From Kribbia dieselivorans NBRC 106261 (GTDB lineage: Bacteria > Actinomycetota > Actinomycetes > Actinomycetales > Dermatophilaceae), in the NCBI RefSeq assembly GCF_001552435.1, contig NZ_BCRE01000051.1, positions 1-55,624 on the forward strand: a stretch of 55,624 nt of DNA. The letters run 5' to 3'. Shown here one piece after another: positions 21,443-29,795 of the stretch. Position numbers and translations under genes: made by a program. The notes beneath the pieces are model-generated. The model saw only the letters and a list, made by a program, of their open reading frames with translations, had not been told where the DNA came from and ran no database searches. The number at the start of each line of letters is the position of its first letter. The stretch's first letter is position 1.

Positions 21443-22288
21443 TCAGTTGCGGTAGCGCCCGCCCTGACCGTCGTCGCCGGGTTCGTCGGGCTGGCCGTAG
21501 CCGTCGGGGTCCTGGAACGACGAGTCGAACTCCGCGTCCGCCTGACGGTTGCGCAATGCGACGATGACACCGCCGATCAGCGCGAGGACGAGCACCCCGA
21601 GACCGGCCAGGAGCCACGGGTTCGGGCCGCCCGAGTCACCGGAACTCGGTTCGACGACGGCCGTGGTCGGCGACGTCGTGCTCGTCGTGGTGCTGGGCGT
21701 GGTGGTGCTGGTGGTCGTGGACGGGGTTGTCGTCGTGCTCGTGCTGCTCGACGTCGTCGTGGACGGAGTGGTCGAGGTCGTCGAGGTCGTCGTCGTGCTC
21801 GTCGTGGTCGTGGACGTCGAGGTCGACGACGATCCGCCCGTCGACGACGATCCGCCCGTCGACGACGAGGAGCGCGGTGAGGTCGAGGAGGAGGACCGCG
21901 CTCCGCCCGTGCTGCCGGGAGCCTTGTAGGTGAAGCCCAGGGTCCCGCTGATCGGGTGCCCGTCGGCGGAGATCACGCGGTAGTTGACGCGGTAGGTGCC
22001 CTCTTCGATGTTCGAGTCGATCTTCTGGATGACCCGGTCCCCGGACACCTCGGGCGCGCCGGATGTGGCGCTCGAGCCGTCCTCCCCGACGACGGTCACC
22101 GTGACGAACTGCGCGCCGATCTTCTCGCTGAACCGCAGCATGACCTCCGGCGGCACCGCGGAGAGGGTCGCGCCGTCACTCGGGCTCGACCCGATGAACT
22201 GCGCGTGCGCCGAGGCCGCCGGCGCACCGACCACCCCGCCGACGAACAGGGCGGACATCAGCCCGAGCACAGCCCACAGACGCGGCAT
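21443..22288 (-). CDS. CopC-domain secreted/membrane-anchored protein
   Basis: A precursor of about 281 residues: signal peptide (RLWAVLGLMSALFVGGVV, cleaved after ASA), then a CopC domain beginning HAQFIGSSPSDGATL with LRFSEKIG and ADGHPISGTL. The N-terminal His and the D-H pair are the expected Cu(II) ligands. Next come a ~65-residue Ser/Thr/Pro linker, one transmembrane helix (WLLAGLGVLVLALIGGVIVAL) and a polar cytoplasmic tail. It probably binds copper at the cell surface; unlike YcnJ there is no CopD domain. The start is uncertain: ATG 22288 gives a normal signal peptide, while GTG 22330 would add 14 residues; neither has a strong ribosome site. Confidence 0.82.
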   Translation of the reverse strand: MPRLWAVLGLMSALFVGGVVGAPAASAHAQFIGSSPSDGATLSAVPPEVMLRFSEKIGAQFVTVTVVGEDGSSATSGAPEVSGDRVIQKIDSNIEEGTYRVNYRVISADGHPISGTLGFTYKAPGSTGGARSSSSTSPRSSSSTGGSSSTGGSSSTSTSTTTTSTTTTSTTSTTPSTTTSSSTSTTTTPSTTTSTTTPSTTTSTTSPTTAVVEPSSGDSGGPNPWLLAGLGVLVLALIGGVIVALRNRQADAEFDSSFQDPDGYGQPDEPGDDGQGGRYRN

Positions 22289-22483
22289 GGACGAGGCGGA
22301 CACGGACCGGGAGCGCAGTAGGGACAGCACCCCACCATGGTGCCCCACCTGGCCTGAACGCCGGCTGGGACCCGCCGCGGCCCGTACTGCGGCCACCCTG
22401 GTCACGGCCGCTCCAAAGTCGTTGTACTATTGACGACGCGCGTTCACGCGGCCGGCTTCGCCCGGTCGCGTTCGTACGCCATG

Positions 22484-22559
22484 GTGGGTGTAGCTCAGCT
22501 GGTAGAGCACCGCGTTGTGGTCGCGGTGGTCGCGGGTTCAAGTCCCGTCACTCACCCCA
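22484..22559 (+). tRNA. tRNA-His (anticodon GTG)
   Basis: Acceptor GTGGGTG/CACTCAC with one G-T pair, anticodon loop TTGTGGT, T arm GCGGG-TTCAAGT-CCCGT, discriminator C and encoded CCA (22557-22559). The base before it (22483) is G and supplies the histidine-specific G-1 opposite C73. Confidence 0.95.
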
Positions 22560-22562
22560 CTG

Positions 22563-22596
22563 GTCAAGGGGGCTCACTGCGGTGGGCCCCCTTGAC
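22563..22596 (+). terminator. Hairpin after tRNA-His
   Basis: Eleven perfect pairs (GTCAAGGGGGC with its complement) continue with four inner pairs, one of them a wobble, around a TGCG loop. It starts four bases after the encoded CCA and is a probable tRNA terminator. Confidence 0.65.
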
Positions 22597-22628
22597 GTGA
22601 CCCCGGTCACTCCCCTTTGCTGGATGGC

Positions 22629-23042
22629 ATGACTTCTGTCGCGACGTACATCGCCTTCCCCGGCAACGCCAAGGAGGCCTTCGAGCACTACAAGGACGTC
22701 CTGGGTGGAGAACTCCACCTGATGACCTACGGCACGACCCAGATGGAGGGCATGCCCTTCACCCCGCCCGCTGACGCCGTCGCCCATGCCGAACTGCACA
22801 CCCCCGGCGGCATCATCGCCGGGGCCGACGCCATGGAGGAGGTGCCCGTCAAGGACACCGCCTATTCGATGCTCCTCACCGTCGACACGGTCGAGGAGGG
22901 CCGCGCGCTGATCGAGAAGTTCCTCGCCGGCGGCGGCTCGATGAACCTGCCGTTCGAGCTGGCCCCGTGGGGTCAGTACTACGGCCAGGTCTTCGACCGC
23001 TTCGGCGTCATGTGGTCGCTGTCGGTGCCGCCGACCGCCTGA
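22629..23042 (+). CDS. VOC family (glyoxalase/PhnB-like) protein
   Basis: A 137-residue protein of the vicinal-oxygen-chelate fold. ATYIAFPGNAKEAFEHYKDV and the ending YGQVFDRFGVMWSLSV are typical of PhnB-like proteins, with two beta-alpha-beta-beta-beta modules. The substrate is unknown. The ATG at 22629 was chosen over an ATG four codons upstream because the family begins at this point. A hairpin at 23072 ends the gene. Confidence 0.85.
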   Translation: MTSVATYIAFPGNAKEAFEHYKDVLGGELHLMTYGTTQMEGMPFTPPADAVAHAELHTPGGIIAGADAMEEVPVKDTAYSMLLTVDTVEEGRALIEKFLAGGGSMNLPFELAPWGQYYGQVFDRFGVMWSLSVPPTA

Positions 23043-23071
23043 GCGGCCCCACCGCGCTCCGAGGGGCAGCG

Positions 23072-23110
23072 CAGAGCCCCACTGCCGAACCGTTCGGCAG
23101 TGGGGCTCTG
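23072..23110. terminator. Hairpin between the VOC gene and the DUF3618 gene
   Basis: Nineteen-base perfect arms (CAGAGCCCCACTGCCGAAC and its complement) with a one-base centre, so about a 3-base loop in RNA. It lies between convergent genes and probably ends both transcripts. Confidence 0.75.
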
Positions 23111-23131
23111 TGCTGTGCAGCCGCGGACCGG

Positions 23132-23425
23132 TCAGCGCCGGCGCCGCACCGCCAGCCCAATGACGAGCAGACCCACGCCGGCGGCCGCCAGTTGGATGAT
23201 GCGGTCCTGGCGGTACTCACCGCGCTCGTCGGTCAGGAAGGCGTTGACCTGAGCCTTGGTGGAGGTCGCGCGCTCGACGAACGCGGCCTTGGCCGAGGCC
23301 TTCTGCCGATCCATGATCGCCTTCGGCGTCGCCCGCTGCGACAGTTCGTCGATCGTGCCGGCCAATCGGGTGCGACTGGCCTCGATCTCGGCCTGCAACT
23401 GGTCGATGGATGGGGTGCCGCTCAT
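23132..23425 (-). CDS. DUF3618 domain-containing small membrane protein
   Basis: A 97-residue protein: N-terminal helix IDQLQAEIEASRTRLAGTID followed by ELSQRATPKAIMDR, the DUF3618 signature, and a single C-terminal transmembrane helix (IIQLAAAGVGLLVIGLAVRRRR region). It is predicted to be a tail-anchored inner-membrane protein of unknown function. The ATG at 23425 sits 22 bases after the bcp stop with AGAGGACC upstream, so it is probably co-transcribed with bcp. Confidence 0.85.
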   Translation of the reverse strand: MSGTPSIDQLQAEIEASRTRLAGTIDELSQRATPKAIMDRQKASAKAAFVERATSTKAQVNAFLTDERGEYRQDRIIQLAAAGVGLLVIGLAVRRRR

Positions 23426-23447
23426 GTCGGTCCTCTCAGGTCTGGGG

Positions 23448-23918
23448 TCAGTCGATGCCGAGATCGCGCCGGAGCTTGGCCACGTGGCCGCTCGCCCGCA
23501 CGTTGTACCACGCGTGGGTGACCACACCGGACTCATCGAGCACGATGGTGGATCGAATCACGCCGGTGACCGTCTTGCCGTAGAGCTTCTTCTCTCCGAA
23601 GGCACCCCACTGGCTCAAGGTCTCCTTCTCCGGGTCGGACAGGAGCGTGATGGTCAGGTTCTCCTTGGCCCGGAAGCGGGCGAGCTTCTCCGGTTTGTCC
23701 GGGGAGATGCCGACAACCTCGTAGCCCAGGCCCTGCAGATCCTCGAGGTTGTCGGAGAAGTCGCAGGCCTGCTTGGTGCACCCCGGCGTCATCGCGGCCG
23801 GGTAGAAGTAGACGATCACCTTGCGGCCCCGTAGGTCACTGAGGGAGCGCGGTGTGCCCGCGTCGTCGGGGAGGGCGAACTCGGGCGCCACGTCACCCGG
23901 CTGCAACCTGCCGGTCAT
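23448..23918 (-). CDS. bcp: Thioredoxin-dependent thiol peroxidase (peroxiredoxin Q/Bcp)
   Basis: A 156-residue atypical two-cysteine peroxiredoxin that reduces hydroperoxides using thioredoxin. The sequence PAAMTPGCTKQACDF contains the peroxidatic Cys of TPGCT and the resolving Cys five residues later, the Bcp arrangement. GDVAPEFALPDDAG at the N-terminus and EKKLYGKTVTGVIRST near the C-terminus also fit. It is the first gene of a likely two-gene unit with DUF3618 and is divergent from cbiM. Confidence 0.95.
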   Translation of the reverse strand: MTGRLQPGDVAPEFALPDDAGTPRSLSDLRGRKVIVYFYPAAMTPGCTKQACDFSDNLEDLQGLGYEVVGISPDKPEKLARFRAKENLTITLLSDPEKETLSQWGAFGEKKLYGKTVTGVIRSTIVLDESGVVTHAWYNVRASGHVAKLRRDLGID

Positions 23919-23970
23919 CGGTTCGTCACCTTGCGTTTCCTCCTACTGCACTCAAGTAGCAATATGCTCC

Positions 23971-24057
23971 GGAGGGTTGTCCACTGGACAACGGACCGAA
24001 GGCGTCTTGCAGCAACCTATCCCGAAGGCGGCCCGGTCCACAGGTCAGGAGAGCAGA
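23971..24057 (+). promoter_or_regulatory. cbiM leader with hairpins and a partial B12-box-like motif
   Basis: The leader contains GTTGTCC-ACT-GGACAAC (23977-23993 region), CCGAAGGCGG (24022-24031) and GGTCAGGAGAGCAG (24043-24056), the last overlapping the Shine-Dalgarno sequence. CCACTG, GAAGGC and GTCAGGAGA occur in this order in cobalamin riboswitches, which often precede cobalt importers. The conserved 5' half (for example CCGCAACTGT) is not seen, so a regulator binding site or a degenerate element is equally possible. Confidence 0.3.
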
Positions 24058-24059
24058 AC

Positions 24060-24755
24060 ATGCACGTTCCAGATGGTTTTCTCGACGCCCCAACCTCTGT
24101 GGGTACCGCTGTGGTGGCGGCCGCGGGCGTGGCGATCGCCCTGCGTGGTTCGCGCCGCGAGCTCGACGACCGGACGGCGCCACTGGCCGGCCTCGTCGCG
24201 ATGTTCGTCTTCGCGGCCCAGATGCTCAACTTCCCCGTCGGGCTGGGCACCTCGGGGCATCTGCTCGGCGGTGCCCTCGCGGCCATCCTCGTCGGCCCGT
24301 ACACGGCGACCCTGATCCTGACGGTCGTGCTGCTGGTGCAGGCCCTCCTGTTCGCCGACGGCGGCATCACCGCGCTGGGCACCAACATCACGCTCATGGG
24401 CCTGGTGGGCGTGTGGGTGGCCTGGGCCGTCTTCGTCGGGGTGCGGGCGATCCTCCCGAAGCGACTGTCGTCGCTCACCCCGGCCTCCTTCGTCGCCGGT
24501 CTGGTCTCCGTACCGGCCGCGGCCCTGGCGTTCGTCGCGTTCTACGCCATCGGTGGCCAGGCCCCGATCGACCTGACCGCCCTCACCGGCGCGATGCTGG
24601 CATGGCACACCGTCATCGGAGTGGGTGAAGGTCTGATCACCGCGCTCGTCGTGGCCAGCGTGGTCGCCACGCGGCCCGACCTCGTGCACGGCGCCCAGCC
24701 GTTGCTCAAACAGCGCTCCCTCACCGTCCGCTCCCCCGAAGGGATCTCCGCATGA
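24060..24755 (+). CDS. cbiM: Cobalt ECF transporter substrate-binding permease CbiM
   Basis: A 231-residue membrane protein, the S component of the CbiMNQO cobalt importer. It starts MHVPDGFLDAP; in this family Met1, His2 and a later His (here in GTSGHLLGGALAA) coordinate the metal, which fixes the start at 24060 and rules out the longer frame. About six to seven transmembrane helices follow. AGGAG lies eight bases upstream. Its last four bases overlap the next ATG (ATGA). Confidence 0.93.
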   Translation: MHVPDGFLDAPTSVGTAVVAAAGVAIALRGSRRELDDRTAPLAGLVAMFVFAAQMLNFPVGLGTSGHLLGGALAAILVGPYTATLILTVVLLVQALLFADGGITALGTNITLMGLVGVWVAWAVFVGVRAILPKRLSSLTPASFVAGLVSVPAAALAFVAFYAIGGQAPIDLTALTGAMLAWHTVIGVGEGLITALVVASVVATRPDLVHGAQPLLKQRSLTVRSPEGISA

Positions 24756-25120
24756 GCACCGAGACCGCCACCGAGCCGAAGACTCGGCGTATCTCGACCC
24801 GAACCCTGATCATCAGCGGCGTCATCGTCGCGATCGTGCTCGCGGGGCTGATCTCCGGCTTCGCCTCGTCGCACCCGGACGGACTGGAGTACGTCGCCGA
24901 GCAACTCGGCTTCCACTCGACCGCTCAGGACAGTGCCGCGGCCACCGGCCCCCTGGCCGACTACGGCGTCAGCGGAGTCGAGAATGCCCGCCTTTCCGGT
25001 GGCCTCGCCGGGATCATCGGTGTGGCCGTCGTGGCCGTCGTCATGGGTGGGTTGGTTTGGCTGCTGCGTCGCTCGGGATCGCGTCAGACCGCCACCCGCG
25101 CCACCGACCCGGAGGCCTGA
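24752..25120 (+). CDS. cbiN: CbiN-like cobalt transport protein (PDGLE domain)
   Basis: A 122-residue protein with two transmembrane helices (LIISGVIVAIVLAGLISGF and GIIGVAVVAVVMGGLVWLL) flanking an extracytoplasmic loop that starts HPDGLEYVAEQLGF, the PDGLE motif. In CbiMNQO transporters this small subunit interacts with CbiM and aids metal loading. It overlaps cbiM by four bases and is three bases from cbiQ. Confidence 0.9.
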   Translation: MSTETATEPKTRRISTRTLIISGVIVAIVLAGLISGFASSHPDGLEYVAEQLGFHSTAQDSAAATGPLADYGVSGVENARLSGGLAGIIGVAVVAVVMGGLVWLLRRSGSRQTATRATDPEA

Positions 25121-25123
25121 GCT

Positions 25124-25888
25124 GTGGGCGGAGCCCACGGCCACAGCCTGCACTTCCACGGCCACTCGGTCGTCCATCGTCTCCCGGCCCACCTCAAGCT
25201 CGTCGCGCTGGTGGTCTACGTCATTGCCGTGGTGGCCACGCCGGCGGGCCAGTGGTGGGCCTTCGGACTGCACGCGGTGGTGCTCGTCGGCGTCATGGCG
25301 GCCACCCGGATCCCGGCCGGCTACATCGGCCGGCGGATGCTCATCGAGGTGCCGTTCGTCGTGTTCGCGCTGATCATGCCCTTTGTGGCGCAGGGTCCAC
25401 GCGTCCAGGTGGGCCCGTTCTCCCTGTCCGAGGCCGGGCTGCTGGCCGCGGCCACGCTCCTGCTCAAGGGCACTCTGGGTGTCGGCGCGTCGGTGGTGTT
25501 CGCCGCCACGACGGAGGCGGCCGACATCGTCACGGGGTTGCGACGGGTCGGTCTCCCCCGCCAACTCGTGGAGATCATCGCATTCATGGTCCGCTACCTG
25601 GACGTCGTCACCGGACAGCTCATCCGGATGAAGGTGGCGCGGGCGTCACGCGGGTTCAGCGCCCGCTCGGTGCGGCAGTGGCCGGTCCTCGGGTCGACGG
25701 CCGGCGCACTCTTCATCCGCTCCTACGAGCGCGGTGAACGGGTGCATCTGGCGATGCTCTCGCGGGGCTACTCTGGCGCCATGCCGGATCTCGCTCCCGT
25801 CTCCACCAGCACGGGCCCGTGGGTCGCTGCGTTGGTGGCCCCGGCCGTCTCGGTCGTCATCGCCGTCACCGCGCTGGTCCTGCGATGA
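25124..25888 (+). CDS. cbiQ: Cobalt ECF transporter T component CbiQ
   Basis: A 254-residue transmembrane coupling protein. The two coupling motifs ARASRGF (near 175) and AMLSRGY (near 212) contact the ATPase. It begins with GTG at 25124. The first 23 residues are strikingly histidine-rich (AHGHSLHFHGHSVVH), which may bind metal on the cytoplasmic side. Its stop overlaps the cbiO ATG (ATGA). Confidence 0.92.
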   Translation: MGGAHGHSLHFHGHSVVHRLPAHLKLVALVVYVIAVVATPAGQWWAFGLHAVVLVGVMAATRIPAGYIGRRMLIEVPFVVFALIMPFVAQGPRVQVGPFSLSEAGLLAAATLLLKGTLGVGASVVFAATTEAADIVTGLRRVGLPRQLVEIIAFMVRYLDVVTGQLIRMKVARASRGFSARSVRQWPVLGSTAGALFIRSYERGERVHLAMLSRGYSGAMPDLAPVSTSTGPWVAALVAPAVSVVIAVTALVLR

Positions 25889-26622
25889 CCCCGGTTCTCG
25901 AACTCAAGGGCGTCGCGCACGCGTATCCGGACGGCCACCAGGCCCTGTTCGGCGTCGACCTGCACGTCCACCGGGGCGAGCGCGTCGCGCTGCTCGGCCC
26001 GAACGGTGCCGGCAAGACGACGTTGGTCCTGCACCTCAACGGCATCCTCACCGCCGGGGCGGGCACGGTCACCGTCTCGGGTCTGCCGGTCGCTCCGGAG
26101 AATCTCCTGGAGATCCGCCGCCGGGTGGGCATCGTCTTCCAAGACCCGGACGACCAGTTGTTCATGCCGACGGTGCGTCAGGACGTCGCCTTCGGCCCGG
26201 CCAACATGGGTGTGCGCGGAGCGGAGCTCGACGCCGTGGTGGATTCGGCGCTGGCCCGCGTCGGCATGTCGGCGTTCGCGGACCGTCCTCCGCATCACCT
26301 CAGTTTCGGTCAGAAGCGGCGAGTGGCCGTGGCGACCGTGCTCGCGATGGAGCCGGAGATCCTCGTCCTGGACGAACCGAGCTCCAACCTCGACCCGGCC
26401 TCGCGGCGGGAGTTGGCCGACATCCTGCGTTCGCTGGACGTCACGTTGCTCATGGTCACCCACGACCTCCCCTACGCCCTCGAACTCTGTGAGCGATCGG
26501 TGCTCCTCTCGGACGGCGTCGTCGTCGGGGATGGCCCGACGGTGAGCATCCTGGGCGACGACGACCTCATGCGCGCCCACCGGCTGGAACTGCCCGCCGG
26601 CTTCGATCCCCACCGGGTCTGA
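25885..26622 (+). CDS. cbiO: Cobalt ECF transporter ATP-binding protein CbiO
   Basis: A 245-residue ABC ATPase that powers the importer. Walker A GPNGAGKTTLV, Q-loop VFQDPDDQLF (the ECF-type form), signature LSFGQKRRVAVA (an LSFGQ rather than LSGGQ), Walker B LVLDEPSSNLDP and H-loop VTHDLPYAL are present. The start at 25885 fits both the family and the four-base overlap with cbiQ. It is the last gene of the cbiMNQO operon; no cobalamin synthesis gene is in the window. Confidence 0.94.
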   Translation: MTPVLELKGVAHAYPDGHQALFGVDLHVHRGERVALLGPNGAGKTTLVLHLNGILTAGAGTVTVSGLPVAPENLLEIRRRVGIVFQDPDDQLFMPTVRQDVAFGPANMGVRGAELDAVVDSALARVGMSAFADRPPHHLSFGQKRRVAVATVLAMEPEILVLDEPSSNLDPASRRELADILRSLDVTLLMVTHDLPYALELCERSVLLSDGVVVGDGPTVSILGDDDLMRAHRLELPAGFDPHRV

Positions 26623-26741
26623 GATCGATCTGGCGACTTTCTCCATAACCCCCCATCCGGGCCCAGATGGTGATGGGCTTGTGGGCACCGGTTACAGCCC
26701 TCGGGCGGCCGAGCCCAGGGCGGCAGGTGAAGGAGAGTCGA

Positions 26742-27161
26742 ATGACGATTTCAGGAGACACCCAGCTCGACCCACACGCCAACGCGGCGCCGGATGAGCA
26801 CGCCATCGAAGTGGTGCAGCACGTCCCGCGGCCGCTGAGCGAAGTGTGGGTGCGGCTGACCCAACCCGAGGGCATCCAGGCGTGGCTCGGCGAGGGCGCG
26901 ACGCTCGGCGGCAAGGGCGATCCGTGGAAGGCCAGCGACGGCACGTGCGGCGTGACGCGCAGCTACCACCCCGAGGAGCAGGTCCGGGTCTCGTGGCATG
27001 CCGAGGAGACCGCGCCCCCGACCGTCGTCGACCTGCAGATGACCACCGAGGGCGAGGGCACGCTGCTGACCCTGCGCCACGAGCACCTCCCCCAGGATGC
27101 CGACCGCGACGCGCTCAGCGCCCGGTGGGACGCGGCGATGCATCGCCTGACCCAGGTCTGA
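26742..27161 (+). CDS. SRPBCC (START/AHSA1-like) domain protein
   Basis: A 139-residue single-domain protein. The start HAIEVVQHVPRPLSEVWVRL and the middle GIQAWLGEG, with a late LLTLRHEHLP, follow the pattern of AHSA1-type START proteins, which bind hydrophobic ligands or the Hsp90 middle domain. Ligand unknown. The ATG at 26742 is preceded by AAGGAGAG at ideal distance. It stands alone between cbiO and tRNA-Leu. Confidence 0.82.
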   Translation: MTISGDTQLDPHANAAPDEHAIEVVQHVPRPLSEVWVRLTQPEGIQAWLGEGATLGGKGDPWKASDGTCGVTRSYHPEEQVRVSWHAEETAPPTVVDLQMTTEGEGTLLTLRHEHLPQDADRDALSARWDAAMHRLTQV

Positions 27162-27236
27162 GACCGGACTCCCCCGCGGCGGGGGCGGTGGGCCCAACGG
27201 GGATCCGCCCCCGCCCGCGTACACTGGCGGTCGCTC

Positions 27237-27321
27237 GCCAGAGTGGTGGAATTGGCAGACACGCGAGATTTAGGTTCTCGTGCCTTCGGGTGTGCGGGTT
27301 CAAGTCCCGCCTCTGGCACCA
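27237..27321 (+). tRNA. tRNA-Leu (anticodon TAG)
   Basis: A class II tRNA: acceptor GCCAGAG/CTCTGGC, anticodon stem CGAGA/TCTCG with loop TTTAGGT, a variable arm around TGCCTTCGGGTGT, T arm GCGGG-TTCAAGT-CCCGC, discriminator A and encoded CCA (27319-27321). Confidence 0.95.
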
Positions 27322-27351
27322 GAGGTCAACCTCGCCATGTGGTCAACAGCG

Positions 27352-27990
27352 CTACGGGGCCAGCAGGTCGCGCAGCTGTGGAGCCAGCGTGCGGAACGCC
27401 CGGCCACGGTGGCTGATGGCGTTCTTCTCCTCATCGGTCAGTTGCGCCGTGGTGACCTCGAGTCCGTCCGGGCGGAAGATCGGGTCGTAGCCGAAACCGT
27501 TCTCCCCCACCGGTTCTCGTGTGATGACACCATCGAGGCTGCCGTGGGCAGCCACCACGCGGCCGTCGGGGAGCGCCAGCACGGCAGCGCACTGGAACGC
27601 GGCGCGGCGGTGCCGATCGGGCACGTCGGCGATCTGGTCGAGCACCAGTTGCAGATTGCGACGGTCGATCTCGTGGCGGGTCAGGTCGGCGCCGTCGTGG
27701 CGGCCGGACCAGCGGGCGGAGAACACCCCGGGGCACCCGCCGAGCACGTCGATCGCGAGCCCGGAGTCGTCGGCGAGGGCCGGCAGACCGGTGGCGTACG
27801 CGAGCGCGACAGCCTTGAGGCGGGCGTTGCCCTCGAACGTCACCTCGGTCTCGGCGACGTCGGGCACGTCGGGGTACTCGCGGGCGGAGACCAGTTCGAG
27901 GTCGAGGTCGGCCACGACGTCGGCGAGGATCTGGCGCAGTTCGTGGACCTTGTGCTCGTTGCGCGTGGCGAGCACCACCCGGCGGGTCAT
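27352..27990 (-). CDS. rdgB: RdgB/HAM1 non-canonical purine NTP pyrophosphatase
   Basis: A 212-residue enzyme that hydrolyses dITP, ITP and XTP to the monophosphate, keeping them out of nucleic acids. [38 protein letters not shown] and NGFGYDPIF are the family motifs. Its ATG overlaps the rph stop by four bases, the usual rph-rdgB pair. Confidence 0.95.
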   Translation of the reverse strand: MTRRVVLATRNEHKVHELRQILADVVADLDLELVSAREYPDVPDVAETEVTFEGNARLKAVALAYATGLPALADDSGLAIDVLGGCPGVFSARWSGRHDGADLTRHEIDRRNLQLVLDQIADVPDRHRRAAFQCAAVLALPDGRVVAAHGSLDGVITREPVGENGFGYDPIFRPDGLEVTTAQLTDEEKNAISHRGRAFRTLAPQLRDLLAP

Positions 27991-28739
27991 CCGCGCACCC
28001 GCTCACGGGCGGGATCTGCGAGCGCCGCCTGCTGCAGTTCGGTCAGGGTGGCGCAGCCGGTCTCGGCCAGGTCGAGGAGGGTGCTCAGTTCGGCCCGGTC
28101 GAACGGGACTCCCTCGGCCGTGCCCTGCACCTCGACGAACTCGCCGGTGCCGGTCATAACGACGTTCATGTCGGTGCCGGCCGTCGAATCCTCGACATAG
28201 TCGAGGTCGCAGACGGGGCGGCCATCGACGATGCCCACGGAGACCGCCGCCACGGAGCCGGTCAGGGGCTGCGCGTCGCGCGCGATCAGGCCGCGGTCGC
28301 GGGCGTCGTCGATGGCGTCCTGAAGCGCAACCCAAGCACCGGTGATCGCGGCCGTGCGAGTGCCCCCGTCGGCCTGCAGGACGTCACAGTCGAGGACGAT
28401 CGTGTTCTCCCCCAACGCCTGGGTGTCGATGACCGCGCGCAGGGCGCGGCCGATCAGGCGGGAGATCTCGTGGGTGCGACCACCGACGCGGCCCTTGCGC
28501 GCTTCGCGGTCCGATCGGGTGTTGGTCGAACGCGGAAGCATCTCGTACTCGGCGGTGACCCAACCGGTGCCCTGACCCTTGAGCCAGCGCGGCACCCCTT
28601 CGGTGAACGAGGCGGCGCACAGCACGCGGGTGCGGCCGAACTCGACGAGCACCGAACCCTCGGCGTGGTCGAGCCAGTTGCGGGTGATCTTCACATCGCG
28701 CAGTTGGTCAGGGGCGCGTCCGTCGTGGCGAGCAGTCAT
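27987..28739 (-). CDS. rph: Ribonuclease PH
   Basis: A 250-residue phosphorolytic 3'-5' exoribonuclease that trims tRNA 3' ends. [31 protein letters not shown], the phosphate-site basic residues in [19 protein letters not shown] and [16 protein letters not shown] are visible. The ATG at 28739 begins the conserved RxDGRxPxQLR segment; the longer frame upstream is not conserved-looking. It is followed by rdgB. Confidence 0.95.
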   Translation of the reverse strand: MTARHDGRAPDQLRDVKITRNWLDHAEGSVLVEFGRTRVLCAASFTEGVPRWLKGQGTGWVTAEYEMLPRSTNTRSDREARKGRVGGRTHEISRLIGRALRAVIDTQALGENTIVLDCDVLQADGGTRTAAITGAWVALQDAIDDARDRGLIARDAQPLTGSVAAVSVGIVDGRPVCDLDYVEDSTAGTDMNVVMTGTGEFVEVQGTAEGVPFDRAELSTLLDLAETGCATLTELQQAALADPARERVRG

Positions 28740-28830
28740 GGCGGCAAGGCTAGTCGGCCACGAGCCTGTGGATGACGGAGCACGGGGTACGGGGGAGCTT
28801 TGCCACAGTGTGAGCTGTGGGGCGGGAACG

Positions 28831-29715
28831 GTGAAGGGCAGCGCGAGCGGCGAGGTCGACGTCGCTGCGCTGGTCGCGCAACTTGGCGGTACCGCTGCGT
28901 ACTCCGACCTGTCTGGGGTGACCCAACGCCAGGTACGCAAAGCGGTCGAAAACGGCACGCTCTGCCGGGTCGGCCGTGGCGCGTACGCCTTGCCTGGTCT
29001 GACGACCGCGGAGTTGGCCGCTGCGGGGCTAACCGGCACCGTCTCGGGCTTGAGCGCCGCTCTCTCCTACGGCTGGCCGGTGCTCCATGAACCGCGACTG
29101 CCGGAGGTCACTGTTCCGCGTGGGCGCAACCTTCCGGCGGGGACAGCGCGCGCGGTCAGGGTGCACTACAGCGCGTTGGGAAATGACCGCGACGGGAACC
29201 GAACCTCGCCCCTGCGCACGGTCATCGACTGTGCTCGTTGGCACCCGTTCGAAGAGGCGTTGGCCGTCGCCGACTCGGCCCTACGCTCCGGTCTCCTCTC
29301 CATCGGGGAGTTTCGGGGTGCGCACCTGCGCGGGGCTGGTGCCGGGCGGGTGCGAATGGTGTTGGAAGCGGCCGATGGGCTTGCCGCGAACCCGTTCGAG
29401 TCAGGTCTACGGGCGATGGCGCTCAACGCCCACCCCGGATTCCTCGCCCAGCCAGAAGCGCGGCTCGGGTCGGGGCGCGTGCTGCACCCCGACGTGGGCC
29501 TCCCCCAGCAACGGCTGGCTCTCGAGGCCGACAGCTTCGAGTTCCACGGGAACCGCAAGCAACTCGTCGCCGACTGCTGGCGCTACAACGAACTGGTCGT
29601 GGCGGGGTGGACGGTACTGCGCTTCAGTTGGGAGCACGTGATGAAGCACCAGAAGTGGGTGGTGGCCACCATCAGTTCCGCGGTCACGCGTATAGACCAG
29701 GTACCACAACTCTGA
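28831..29715 (+). CDS. AbiEi-type winged-helix plus DUF559 (PD-(D/E)XK-like) protein
   Basis: A 294-residue protein. Residues ~8-55 ([19 protein letters not shown], then [20 protein letters not shown]) match the AbiEi antitoxin winged helix. The C-terminal third ([20 protein letters not shown], then [19 protein letters not shown]) matches DUF559, a Vsr-like nuclease fold with D...E-x-D. No AbiEii nucleotidyltransferase toxin is next to it, so it is an orphan; such proteins are frequent in actinobacteria. The start is GTG 28831, since upstream sequence is antisense to rph. It sits in opposite orientation between genes that are contiguous in relatives, suggesting insertion. Confidence 0.78.
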   Translation: MKGSASGEVDVAALVAQLGGTAAYSDLSGVTQRQVRKAVENGTLCRVGRGAYALPGLTTAELAAAGLTGTVSGLSAALSYGWPVLHEPRLPEVTVPRGRNLPAGTARAVRVHYSALGNDRDGNRTSPLRTVIDCARWHPFEEALAVADSALRSGLLSIGEFRGAHLRGAGAGRVRMVLEAADGLAANPFESGLRAMALNAHPGFLAQPEARLGSGRVLHPDVGLPQQRLALEADSFEFHGNRKQLVADCWRYNELVVAGWTVLRFSWEHVMKHQKWVVATISSAVTRIDQVPQL

Positions 29716-29795
29716 GTTGCGAGCCCGGACCCGCACTCTGGCGCGGTTGCCAAGGGAACCCCATCAACTTGTGGCACCTCGTGTATACGCTGCGC

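Noticed and set aside
21549-21929. Val/Asp-rich plus-strand frame
   Set aside because: It is the complement of the Ser/Thr-rich linker of the CopC-like protein.
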